From contig NC_135571.1 of NCBI RefSeq assembly GCF_964340395.1, forward strand, positions 8,619,453-8,645,452: a stretch of 26,000 bases of DNA, read 5' to 3'. This stretch comes from Glandiceps talaboti. Lineage: Eukaryota; Hemichordata; Enteropneusta; Spengelidae. Below are positions 9,464 to 18,829 of this stretch, one piece after another. The stretch's first letter is position 1. Each line of letters begins with the position of its first letter. Position numbers and translations under genes: made by a program. Under the pieces are notes generated by a model, which saw nothing but the letters and a program-made list of their open reading frames with translations, made no database searches and was not told where the DNA came from.

Positions 9464-9515
9464 TTTTTTATATAGTGCTTTCCCACTCTGTGCTCTCAAA
9501 GTGCTTTACAGTTAG
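9464..9515 (+). repeat. ATATAGTGCTTTC...CAAAGTGCTTTAC motif, possible SINE or MITE relic
   Basis: tatatagtgctttcccactctgtgctctcaaagtgctttac has the form of a widespread short-element end (a GTGCTTT pair around a short loop). A related phrase, tttataaagtgctttcaaag, is at 14204-14222. No ends were found. Confidence 0.3.
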
Positions 9516-9918
9516 GAGAAAGAGGAATAACTAGATTATTGACTGTCCTTTTTGCTTCACATAAAATCAAAGTCAACACTTGTTCAAGTTTGTCTAGATT
9601 AAAAATTTAAATTGTTAAAATATTTAGAAGTCAACACTTGTTGCTGGAAACTGAAACCATGTAACATGTATGAACATATTGATTTCGTAGAAATATCAGA
9701 TAAACCAATAAACAGGTTCAGAACTGGTAGGAACAGACACTTACTATGAAATGTATTATTTTTTGTTCAGTTCTGTTCTGTTCATTTTCATAGGCAGATA
9801 GACTGACAGACTCTTCAGGTTTTTAAATCACTGAGTCTTACTTCCTTTCATCGTTTACCCACAGGTGCTTGATTGCATTTCTTCACTTTGACATTCAGGG
9901 CATTGGGCAGATATTATC

Positions 9919-10003
9919 CGGTCAACTCCCAGTCACTGTCAACTCCCAGTCACTGTCAACTCCCAGTCACTGTCAACTCCTAGTCACGGTCAACTCCCAG
10001 TTA
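9919..10003 (+). repeat. 17-bp minisatellite (CAACTCCCAGTCACTGT)n, about five units
   Basis: Four near-identical units and a fifth, diverged unit (caactcccagttacccc), followed by agtgacag, the inverse of the unit's cactgt end. Confidence 0.93.
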
Positions 10004-10019
10004 CCCCAGTGACAGTCCT

Positions 10020-11100
10020 CGCAATGTTTGTTTTAATTAATTAACAGGAGCACCAACAGTGACAAATCCAATCTGTCAGTCTAATAGAAGGCTAGTGAGG
10101 TATAGAAATGGCCAAGCATCTAAAACCTCTTCATGGTTTTAAAAACTCTGATGAGATGAGATTAAGTAGTCATGGTAGTAAAATAATCTAGTTTACTTTA
10201 AGTGTTACAACTAGGGTGGTAAAAGACTGAAATCTGGTTAAATTTAACAATTAAGTTTCTCATCTATTTTTATGACGTTTTGTTGTGGTGGGAAGTCCAT
10301 GGCTTATGAGGCAGACAGACAGACGGAAGGAAATGAATATAGTACACACTCTGCAGTGTATAAAATATAAGTTCAGAGGTAGTCCGATTTATAGTCAAGT
10401 GAACCGTTTCAGGTACAGTTTTTAATTGATTTCCATTGGTCAAACAGATAACAAACTTATAAATTTGTTTGTAGAATTTAGCCCAGTGGAAAGTTTCAGC
10501 AACAATTTTCTATTGATTTCCAACGAGCTAACAGACTGCCATTTGATATAGTTAGTAGATACAATGTTGAATGAATAGTCTATTTGCCTTTAGGGACTAC
10601 TGCTTGTGTCAAGCTATGAAGGGACTGTATTATTTAGAAAGGAACCCTGGGGTAACATTAACAATTGTACTGTCCTTGACTAGCTTGGTGTCCAAGTTCT
10701 TACATGTGAAAATACAAAGACCCATTAACTTAAGCCAGATATTTAGGGTGTAATTACATAGTGTTACACAGAAACCAAGTCATTACAGGGTTAATGTCTG
10801 AAATACATTTGGTCCCAGACACCAATAAAAACACTATCATAAACATAACAAACTTTCACTAACATTCAATGAAATTTCATTAAAATAGTTTCTACACATT
10901 TGGGAAGAAATACTAGGGTAACGTTTATACAAAGTACTAGTTAAAGTAAGGACACTCTTGTGGTGTCAAATTCTTCTGGAAAAATGAAAGACCTAAAGAG
11001 TGATGAACTTGATACAGTCCCAGTCTACAAAATTCAGTATTGTAAACATAACATACCTTCACTAACTTTCATTGAAATTTTGGTAGAGAAAGAAACTATA
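10020..11100. other. Intronic stretch without a gene
   Basis: No exon is supported. A segment at 10415-10530 carries two related phrases, ttgatttccattggtcaaacag and ttgatttccaacgagctaacag. The first is also related, inverted, to ccaatggaaatcaatag at 18697, so an old interspersed repeat is likely. Confidence 0.5.
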
Positions 11101-11107
11101 TTGTTAC

Positions 11108-11195
11108 CTGGAAAGAAGTACCTGGGTGGTGGACCTGCTGGGGAGGGATAGGAAGGTGGTCGGTATACTGGATAGTAATATTCAAAGTCCAACAT
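11108..11195 (-). CDS. NR1H-like: Candidate first coding exon of the nuclear receptor (N-terminus A)
   Basis: On the minus strand an ATG at 11195 opens MLDFEYYYPVYRPP, then SYPSPAGPPPRYFFP, 29 codons plus one base, ending at the donor CCAG|GTAACA (intron starts at 11107). The phase is 1, and joining the last G to exon 1103-1423 makes GAT (Asp) and stays in frame: ...[14 protein letters not shown]. An in-frame TAG lies 24 bases upstream of the ATG (in ctccatag, itself a possible acceptor), supporting this start. The aromatic/proline-rich composition fits a nuclear receptor A/B region. A second donor at 11121 (CCCAG|GTACTT) would be phase 2 and out of frame. Support is from phase, signals and composition only; there is no domain. 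Confidence 0.6.
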
Positions 11196-11701
11196 GATTG
11201 TCACTAATCCCTTGTTCTATGGAGCAAAATATCAGATTATATCGTCTCTGTGTCTGTCCACTTGTCTAAAATGCACTCCTGCTTCGGCTAAGTCCTGTAC
11301 TGTACTGACTCATACAAGTATGCTAATCCCTATACAAATCTAACTATCCAATGACTAACATGTATTCAAATGAGACAGAGGTGAATGACCGGGTGGTCAA
11401 TGGACTGAAAAGCCACTACTCATATAAACAAAAAACGATGACAGGAAGTGCTGAATGGGGGTGTTACAGAACATAGAGAGAGGAATGTGGGAAGTGTACA
11501 GACTGCCTAGTGACAGGTGATAAGGAAAGGCTAAGAAAGGCAAGACAACTTACACATTTCGCCGAACTGGACAGACGTCACTGAATTGATGTTCACAGGA
11601 AAGAAACCCTCTATCATTGTGAAAATGTCACAACCCTGTCTCTAACCTTTTAATAATGACTCCCTAGGTGACAAGTCTTTGTACTATTGATCAACAAGGC
11701 A

Positions 11702-11716
11702 AGGTCAGTTAGGGCA
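11702..11716 (+). promoter_or_regulatory. DR3-like motif near candidate exon A
   Basis: AGGTCA-gtt-AGGGCA, about 510 bases upstream of candidate exon A in the direction of transcription. DR3 is the site type of several NR1 receptors with RXR. One half site has one mismatch. Confidence 0.25.
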
Positions 11717-12364
11717 ATTTATCACCTCCTTAGTTGAGGTTACATAAATATTTTGTCACTTTCCAACTTTTAAGTAGCCAGCAATCAATCTAGTTCAGTA
11801 TTTTCTACGAAAATAATAGCACAGACACCAAACTAATTCTGATTGTGTAGCTGTACACTGTGAACTATTATATTTTTCTATATTTTGGTAATTTTCCACT
11901 GTATTAATGTATATATTAATAGGTAAATTATACAATATAAATTTGTAATTTTGACTTGACAAAACCATCTTATTCACATGAAAACATAGCTGCAATCATT
12001 GCAGTTTTGTTTTTATTTACAATACTTTTTTTATATTTTCTTTTGTGCGACTCAACATTTTCGTTTTACATTTTATTTTCTTATGGGGTTTGTTTCTAGC
12101 GGAGGACCGAGCGAAACCACTACATTACTGTAGCTAATGTAATGGAAACCTTACTACAAATACAGAACATGGTTATTATATGTAATTGTTAACCACAATC
12201 TTAACCATAAAGACCTTCAGTTATTTACATATATTCCTGAATATTCTAATTAGATAGACAGTTATGAAAACATAACTGAAAACACACATTCAAACAGAAG
12301 GTAGGTGATTTATTTTCTGGTCATGCTATGTCAAGACAACACATGTTAATAGTGTCTTTGTCTA

Positions 12365-12510
12365 AGGCAGTAAGCAAGTCAAATCTACCTGAGTTCCCCA
12401 GTCATTTTACTGGAGTTCCTACCTAAGTTTGGGCAAATGATATGGAATGTTTTAGTACTGAATTTCCCTCCTGTTACCTGGGTTCCCAGACATTAGCAAA
12501 AACAGTGTCT
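12365..12510 (+). repeat. Interspersed repeat (family E), second copy
   Basis: ctacctgagttccccagtca, gttacctgggttcccaga and cattagcaaaaacagtgtct match the order of phrases at 6425-6592. Confidence 0.55.
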
Positions 12511-12759
12511 ATGTCTTTGGGATTGTTGTGCCTAAAAGATTCACATCACCATCATTTTTTCACAATTCTTTTAAACTTAACCTGGCATACATATTATATT
12601 ATTAGTTCAACTGGAATAGTCACATGATATACTGTTTTTATTACTGCTCACAATATGGCTCATGGTGACAAGGCACCTTATCACTCTTGTATTTTCCTTG
12701 GCAGAAGAAAGTAAAAATAGGATATATTGTATAACTATTTATCTACAAGCAATACTCAC

Positions 12760-12821
12760 CAATTAATACTCTTTCTACTGGGGGTGGTGGAAGGGATGGT
12801 GTTGGGTAGGGGGGTATTTGT
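12760..12821 (-). CDS. NR1H-like: Candidate alternative N-terminal exon of the nuclear receptor (N-terminus B)
   Basis: A 62-nt exon bounded by a strong acceptor (T-run, ttttaac branch-like site, gtgtacag) and a consensus donor ATTG|GTGAGTATT. The open frame reads QIPPYPTPSLPPPPVERVLI, ending phase 1, so its last G also makes GAT with exon 1103-1423 in frame. It enters in phase 2, so an upstream exon with the start codon is needed and was not found with confidence. Its core PPYPTPSLPPPP resembles PPSYPSPAGPPP of candidate exon A, suggesting a duplicated exon pair. Splicing B to the acceptor before exon A would run into a stop, so the two look mutually exclusive. It could instead be a non-coding leader exon. 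Confidence 0.5.
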
Positions 12822-13224
12822 CTGTACACAAAAAACCACACGTTAAAAAAATAGTTCTACGTATATAAACATACATATCACATGATAGAACGCTCTGCAT
12901 TGTATTTTTTCAATCAACTTTCAACAAAGATGTACACTAGTAGGAGATACATTTGTAAAAGCCTACACGTACATCTAGTACATTTTGTATTTTAAAGTGA
13001 ATGTGGTTCTAGATGAGCAACAAATATACATTTTGTAGACCTCTTGGGTACTGTGTACTGACATTTACTGACATTAAAACATGACTCAACAATGTTTTTC
13101 ACTATCTATCTACGCACGTATTCAAAATCTAATTACTACTACTAGAAGAAGGGAAATCATACTGGCCAAACAATATCATTACAAAATTGTATCTGATTAT
13201 GCAATGAAATTATTAATAGAGTAC

Positions 13225-13349
13225 ACATGTTAAGCAGTTATGTATGCTAATTTATGTTAATTTTACATGTGTTAAGCAGTTATGTATGCTAATTTATGTT
13301 AATTTTACATGTGTTAAGCAATTATGTATGCTAATTTATGTTAATCTTA
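13225..13349 (+). repeat. 42-bp tandem repeat, three units
   Basis: The phrase ttaagca(g/a)ttatgtatgc starts at 13230, 13272 and 13314, an exact 42-base period with very few differences, so it is recent. Confidence 0.95.
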
Positions 13350-13551
13350 TTTACATTTCCACATAAATGCATGATAAGCTAAGGGGAGACAAAGTCAAGA
13401 TAATGGAATTTTCAATAGTGAAATGCCATTTAAAATACCTGAATGTTATTTATCTAAATCTTGGTTTATCTGTTTCAGTTCATCTTATTCTAGATGCTAC
13501 ATACATAGTCAAATCATCTTTTCGGCCCACTGTTCAAAGCCTAACAGAGTG

Positions 13552-14054
13552 TTAGTAATAACATTTCTACTCACAGAGTCAAAGAAATTCTTGGAAATGA
13601 ATCCAAAACTTCAAAAGTTTTGCTAACACCTCGTTAGCATCCTCAAGGGTGTACTACAATGGGTCACTGTCACCCCTGACGATGTATACCTCTGATGATG
13701 CTGACGAGATGTCAGTGAAAATTTGTGATTCACTTCCAGGGGTGAACAAATCCACTGGTCCTGGGTCCGGGACTAGCAATTTTTTTGGGTGGACCACACA
13801 ATTTTTACCTTGTCTGGTCTGTCGGACCATTACCTTACTGTTAATAACTATGTTAAAAAGTCATCTGAATATAAAGATTTATAGGTAAGATTTAATGTTT
13901 CACATTAGCGGGACCTGGGACCACTAATTCTTTCAGCAGGACCACTGGATTTTTTAAGGCACTGATCCGGGGACCACCAGTTCACAAAATGATTTGTTTA
14001 CTCCTGACTTCCAAGAATTTGTTTGACTCTGTGAGTAGAAATTGTCATTACTAA
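13552..14054 (+). mobile_element. Transposon family B with long terminal inverted repeats, interrupted by a family A element
   Basis: The left end TTAGTAATAACATTTCTACT continues CACAGAGTCAAAGAAATTCTTGGAA; the right end (14007-14054) is its inverse with few changes, arms of about 45 bases. The inner sequence is split by the family A element at 13737-14006. Removing that element and one 5-bp duplication leaves about 228 bp. There is no coding capacity. A left-end fragment of the same family is at 9209-9299. Confidence 0.85.
13737..14006 (+). mobile_element. 270-bp DNA transposon family A, second full-length copy
   Basis: It starts CAGGGGTGAACAAATCCACT and ends GATTTGTTTACTCCTG, with a perfect 5-bp duplication ACTTC (13732-13736 and 14007-14011). 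It has the same length as the copy at 3146-3415 and is highly similar throughout. It sits inside the family B element, so it is the younger insertion. Confidence 0.92.
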
Positions 14055-14309
14055 GTATAAACAAAGAGTCCATGAACATTCATTCTTGCATAAGTTATTT
14101 TCAATGATGTTCTCATTATTCTATTTGACAAAAGATGTTGTTTCAAAGCTGAGAAAGAGTCAGTAATTCTAATAATGATAGTGTTAATAATGTTAGTTTT
14201 TATAAAGTGCTTTCAAAGACTGTTCAATCAAATATAATTATTACCCCTGGCATGGACCTAAACTGGCACAACAAACCTTTATACAACAATCTCATTGAAC
14301 ATTACTTTA

Positions 14310-14600
14310 CAGGGCTCGAAATTAGCAGTAGTCCCATGTCCATAGACTAGACGTACCAATTCTTGTCTTGGGGCTACCGTAAATTGCAGCTGGTAGCCCA
14401 CTCAGGCTACCACTGATTATAAGTGATGATTTAAAGGATGGAAGATTTACAGACTTTTTTTTCACAAGAAGAACTCTTTTTTCAGTTCAGGAATACATAT
14501 ATAGGACTATGGGACTATTGGTTACCATCCTGGAGCTACCAATTTATGGAGTTGGTAGCCCAATAGGACTACCAAAGAAAAAAGTTAATTTCAAGCCCTG
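14310..14600 (+). mobile_element. 291-bp CAGGGCTCGAAATTA element (family C), full length
   Basis: The left end CAGGGCTCGAAATTAGCAGT and the right end TTAATTTCAAGCCCTG form terminal inverted repeats. A perfect 5-bp duplication CTTTA flanks it (14305-14309, 14601-14605). The interior has repeated ggtagccc/gggctacc phrases that can pair with each other. The 5-bp duplication and CAGGG ends resemble family A, so both may have been moved by the same type of transposase. Partial copies are near 19657-19795 and 24623-24840. Confidence 0.88.
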
Positions 14601-14663
14601 CTTTAACGGTAAATATGCCTAAATATGTTCATCAGAGCAGTAAAACATAGTAATAATTACTTC

Positions 14664-14860
14664 AAATGTATATAATAAGCATTCACAAAAGAACACATGA
14701 GAGTAAACGTAACAGCCAACAAGAAATAGCGACATGTGTACTACATCGGATTTTAATCAGTCAGATGTATGTAACGAGCACTCACAAAAGAACAGACAGT
14801 AAACATAACAGCCAAAAAAGAAATCGTAACATGTACACTACATCGGATTTTAATCAGATT
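14664..14860 (+). repeat. 99-bp tandem duplication
   Basis: gtatataataagcattcacaaaagaacac...acatcggattttaatcag is followed at once by gtatgtaacgagcactcacaaaagaacag...acatcggattttaatcag. The two units differ by small indels. The reading frame over it is a by-product. Confidence 0.92.
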
Positions 14861-14879
14861 GTGATAACACTAGACTAGT

Positions 14880-15700
14880 CAACCTAAACATTCAAAGTCT
14901 AATTATTGGTGCATCACTAGAAATTGTGTGTGTCAAATTGGCTTAGAGTGCACACTGCTCTTATAATATATTTAAAGGTGGTGAAATTTTAAAAAATCTG
15001 AATATGTCATATTCATCAGGCCAGCTATGTGCAGAAGAGGCTTGTTACTAGAGACAACCATATTTAGTTGATGACATAGAAACTGATCTCTGACATATGG
15101 TGTAACAACAAAAGAGGCTTAAAAGTGATTACTTCAATCCTACTGTACGTTACAGTCACACACTTATATAGGTGATAAGTACAAATAGAAAAGGATGTAT
15201 TCATGTCTCATAGTACAGTATCCAATAATCCCAGCCATTATTTAGCTTTATACAATACAAGACCATCAATTTTCTATAGAGAATCTTTTAATTATGGCAT
15301 TAATCTTTATAGTTGTAATGTGGGTGTGACAGAGTTAAGGTTTTATGATAGAAACCAATGATTTGTTGTACATACATGTAGGTTGGTGTTCACCTTTTAA
15401 TACCAAAGCCTGTCTTTAATATGACCACTTTCCTCTCTACATATAGTCAAACAGACAGATTTTAATATTACTATGCATGGTTTCAACCACTTAGTCTACA
15501 TCATCCGCACCCAAAAATCAGCACCATGCATAATGAATCACAATTTCAACTTATGACTATACTGCTTATAGATAAAATAGACCTCTAATTGACATCTAAG
15601 TGTCTGATTATTAGTATTTGAACTGTTTTCAGTGAATATATTGTTGGTTGTCTGATCAAAAAATTAATTCCTCGATTACAGATTAGTGCAGGTTTAATAT
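14880..15700. other. No supported gene
   Basis: Unique AT-rich sequence. The phrase cacccaaaaatcagca at 15508 recurs at about 16967, a hint that the 15.4-17.0 kb region contains diverged duplicated segments. Confidence 0.45.
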
Positions 15701-15818
15701 GTGTTATTACACTGTACAGTATCACTGAGATTTCAATCCACCATTACATGGTGCACCAAACTCTATGACTACATCTGGTTGTTATCATTGTGTTTTATAT
15801 TGCCTGCATACATTGCAT

Positions 15819-15915
15819 TAGACTGTAAGATACGTCGTGACGTTTCGCCCTCACCGGCCTCCTCTCAGTTGGCCGATGTTTGAGGGCGCCCCTCCACGGC
15901 GTACCTTACAGACTA
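15819..15915. mobile_element. 97-bp foldback element (MITE) with 9-bp target-site duplication
   Basis: The ends TAGACTGTAAGATACGTCGT and TAGTCTGTAAGGTACGCCGT (inverse strand) form arms of about 30 bases running into a gccctca core. The element is flanked by a perfect direct repeat ACATTGCAT at 15810-15818 and 15916-15924. It is CpG-rich in an otherwise CpG-poor region. A 9-bp duplication is usual for Mutator-like elements and possible for Merlin-like ones; the class is inference. Confidence 0.85.
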
Positions 15916-16034
15916 ACATTGCATCATACCAGACAAGACAGCGACTGGAATTTTATAGTATGTCTGAATTACAGAGTAGGTATTCTGTACTTGTATTTTA
16001 TGTAACACACATACCATTTGACAAAATAATTTAC

Positions 16035-16062
16035 CACTGAAACATGGTCTGTCGGACTCCAT
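16035..16062 (-). CDS. Candidate short first coding exon (module u1), speculative
   Basis: The minus strand reads atcATGG, giving MESDRPCFS plus one base, then donor AGTG|GTAAATTATT. The phase is 1, so it too could join exon 1103-1423 in frame (S-D-PPTN). Related modules with an ATGGA start and a TG|GTRAATTATT end lie at 16387-16425 and 16775-16815. Nine codons are too few to support it alone; the interest is the repeated pattern. Confidence 0.2.
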
Positions 16063-16490
16063 GATTGCACTTATTGGATCGTTGTGTCTTTGTCATATGC
16101 ATTGAAATCTACATGTATATCATACAAAACAGTACAAGTTCTTGCATTCCATACTGTATATCTGAACTAAGTAATATCTGTGCTACTTTAGGTACATACA
16201 TTTGTACTGTCACATTTTACTTGACACATAACATGTGACATCATAATTTACCGCTAAAGCATTAATAATAATATAATAATTTCTGTCCTGACCTGAATAA
16301 TATTAGTACCACTCTACAAATGTAGGTATATAGTGTCACGTTTTACTTCAAGTTAACACACATCATTTGGTATAATAATAATTTACCACTGGATATTAGA
16401 TCTCCAGCAGTTCATCAGCTTCCATAATCACAGCTTTGTTGAATGTTCTTGTTTGTTCACATTCAGTTGTTGCTGTTCCTACTTTTTAAC

Positions 16491-16607
16491 ATGATTATTT
16501 ACAGTTTAAGGTACTGGTCCGACGGACCAGACAAGGTCAAATTTGTGTGGTCCGCCCAAAAAAATCACTGGTCCCAGACCTCGGACCAGTGGATTTGTTC
16601 AGCCCTG
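16491..16607 (-). mobile_element. Half copy of transposon family A, inverted
   Basis: tactggtccgacggaccaga through ggatttgttcagccctg is the reverse complement of the first 117 or so bases of the 270-bp element. The other half is missing. Confidence 0.85.
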
Positions 16608-17029
16608 TACATGTAATGTTTTTTTGATAGTCTGCGGTATCCTGCTTTGCCAGACAACCAAGGATGTTGGTACTGGTATTTTAATTTATGTCTGCACTGA
16701 AAATGACCACTTTGTGGACCCCCTTGTATTTCCATTCTATGTAGTACACACCACCTGTTGACGTAATAATTCACCATTGAGTATTACATCTGCCATGGTC
16801 CATCACACACTCCATGATTGTGTTTTATTCAATGTTGATGTTGTATTTTTATTACATTTTAATATATTAACCTGTTTTTCCCAACTTAATGTACAAATAC
16901 CTGTGGTTGAACATGTTTTTGTAGTGGTATACATGATAAAGCAAATCAAATTTATTTTTTGGTTCACACCCAAAAATCAGCATAAATAGCTTCAGATGTA
17001 CCATGATTATCAATCAGGTTGAAGACATT

Positions 17030-17985
17030 TTTTTATGATCATTCTATTTTCAAAATAGCCTGCATGTAAAACCGGACAACACATATGTAAATGTAGACAC
17101 CATTATTTTAAATACATGTACATTGAATTGTGCCATTTCCATTGAGGATTGTCCCATTTACTTACGTAGCTACTAACATTTAATATTCAATCCTACGTGT
17201 ACTATTCAACACAGGAACTGGTCCATTCTTATATCTAACAACAGTTTAGTGAGAAACACAACACCCACACTACAAACATACACACATAAACACATAAATA
17301 GACAATGACTATGTATTGTGTAGACTGACTATGCTTGGCCTTTAGAATATTTTATAGGTCAGACATAGATGTCTATACGCCCTACAGGGTTTCTTGAAAT
17401 CTAACCTTCTGTCTTTCAGTGGAATAAAGGTCTTATGACGTCTGAAGATTACAAGGAGACATGTCACACTCCTGTGAAAGTTCTAAAGAAAGTTTCTGAT
17501 AAAACTTTTAAAGAAAACTTCTGATCAATATTCAGTAATTTTCTTTCACTTCCTACGGCAAACTAGAGTGTGCGAAATAACAACTTGTTTTTCTCAAAAA
17601 TGTTTTGTTTTTTTAATTTCAAGGTGCATACTTGCTTTGGTGGTTACTTCTGTTTCATTTCGAAATATTCTTACAGATTATTCCAACTAAATTGTTGAAA
17701 TCAAACATGATTAATGTAACATAAATTTTCTTCAGATTACATTACACATTATACCATGCAGGAGCCAAGTTGAACACAAATATGGAATACATGTATATTG
17801 TATATAGTCTGGTTGTTCTACATCACAACAATGCACGTTTACATGTACATGTATGTCATGACAACGCATGTCTATGTCACTTGTTCTGCTGTGTTCGAAA
17901 TATCATATGAGTCAAACCATTCAAAATTGCCATTACTTTCTCTGATTTTTCTTTGATATTACTGGTGCTGGTATAATTACATGTA
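17030..17985. other. No supported gene
   Basis: AT-rich sequence with several acatgtacatgta runs (17106, 17788, 17840). A good plus-strand acceptor (tctaaccttctgtctttcag at about 17400-17420) has no open exon behind it that I could recognise. Confidence 0.45.
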
Positions 17986-18126
17986 TGTTATTCTCCAATA
18001 TTTTTCTTCATTCAGCTGGAAAATACTCATGACCTAAGGGTGTTGTCACTACGAGTCGACAAAGGCCTCTTTATAGGTTATGAGTATTTTCCTTGGCTAA
18101 ATGAAGAAAAATATTGGGGAATGACA
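17986..18126. mobile_element. 141-bp foldback element
   Basis: The left arm TGTTATTCTCCAATATTTTT...GGAAAATACTCATGACCTA (17986-18037) is the inverse of the right arm (18074-18126) with few differences, about 50 bases each. The loop between is about 36 bases and contains gtcactacgagtcgac. No clear target-site duplication was seen. Confidence 0.8.
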
Positions 18127-18180
18127 TCTAATTGTCAATGTTTTGGGTTTTAGGAACCCTTAGTCTTATCCCAATATCAT

Positions 18181-18437
18181 GTGCTACAATCACTTTGATC
18201 ATCTTCATCATACAGTCAAATGGATTTCTCTAGCACAGTATGTTGTTCTTACCACTAATTAAACAGCATTACCTTAATGCTATTGAAGCATTGATATAAA
18301 TGTGATGACATTATCGCATCCTAATGTGACTTACTTTCAAACTGGAGGTTGATTTTGTAGTAAACTGAACAAAGTAACCAATTACAACAGCCTGTCAGTG
18401 TGTCATGGTCAAAAGTTAGCTGACATGCACTGTTCAC
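18181..18437 (-). repeat. Conserved module, copy c1, with GTAAGT donor
   Basis: It aligns over about 250 bases with 23163-23391. On the minus strand the best-kept block is TTTACTACAAAATCAACCTC-CAG-TTTGAAA|GTAAGTC (junction at 18335/18334). It is preceded by a TGTCAG...CTGACA inverted repeat and followed, further along, by a second GTG|GTAAGAACA junction. No conserved protein frame was found. Confidence 0.65.
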
Positions 18438-18453
18438 CTCCTCCTCCCCCCCC

Positions 18454-18473
18454 CCCCCCCCCCACAGGAGATT
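18454..18473 (+). repeat. Poly-C tract
   Basis: A run of about 18 cytosines. A similar tract is at 18793-18811, only 340 bases away. Confidence 0.9.
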
Positions 18474-18602
18474 TAGCTAGATTTTTGCTACAATTTGTCT
18501 GTTTGACTACACATGGAGAAAGAGATCATAGGAAATGAAAATGACTCAAGTATAGCAACCATACCAGGGCACCTTGGTAACATGAGATGGTCAACTGAAT
18601 TC

Positions 18603-18725
18603 AGGACTTGAAATTTGTACAATAGTCCAGGAGACACAGGCCACTAAACATTGTATCTAGTTAGTACTTTTCATTTAGCCTGTTACTGTTTAGACCAATG
18701 GAAATCAATAGAAAATTATAGTTCA
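18603..18725 (+). repeat. Relic related to family C flank sequence
   Basis: caggacttgaaatttgtaca, actaaacattgtatcta and accaatggaaatcaatag recur in order near 24623-24835 (cagggctcaaaattag, actaaacattgtatcta, accaataaaaatcaatag). Confidence 0.5.
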
Positions 18726-18792
18726 AACATTTCACGGTGCAATTTTACGAAGTGCTTAAAATTGATAATTACAATGTAGGATAGAAGTAAAC

Positions 18793-18811
18793 CCCCCCCC
18801 CCCCCCCCCCC
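18793..18811 (+). repeat. Poly-C tract
   Basis: A run of about 19 cytosines, the second such tract in the region. Confidence 0.9.
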
Positions 18812-18829
18812 ATCAGTCAACTTGACATT

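Larger units (their letters stand above)
1424..11107 (-). other. Large intron of the nuclear receptor gene (if exon 11108-11195 is used)
   Basis: No further coding exon could be supported across this 9.7-kb stretch on either strand. It is AT-rich and holds transposon relics, several tandem repeats and hormone-response-like motifs, listed separately. Reading frames in it (for example 6531-6869 minus, 5042-5311 plus, 8119-8349 plus) have no recognisable domain, no splice context and composition like the surrounding intron. Confidence 0.6.
11196..12759 (-). other. Region between the two candidate N-terminal exons
   Basis: If exon A starts its own transcript, its promoter lies here. No TATA box or other decisive core element was recognised. 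The stretch contains a second copy of repeat family E (12365-12510) and otherwise AT-rich unique sequence. Confidence 0.4.
16035..16815 (-). repeat. Series of diverged tandem modules with ATG and splice-donor-like ends
   Basis: Three minus-strand modules start ATGGAGTCC (16062), ATGGAAGCT (16425) and ATGGAGTGT (16815), 363 and 390 bases apart, and each runs 28-41 bases to a TG|GTAAATTATT or TG|GTGAATTATT junction. A fourth, decayed junction (GCG|GTAAATTATG) is near 16253, and a start-like relic is near 15750. Module 16425 has an in-frame TAA before the junction; module 16815 ends in phase 2. Whether these are leader exons or a decayed tandem repeat is open. Confidence 0.45.

Noticed and set aside
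17395-17425. Plus-strand splice acceptor tctaaccttctgtctttcag
   Set aside because: The signal is good but no open, recognisable exon follows and no partner donor or gene on the plus strand was found.
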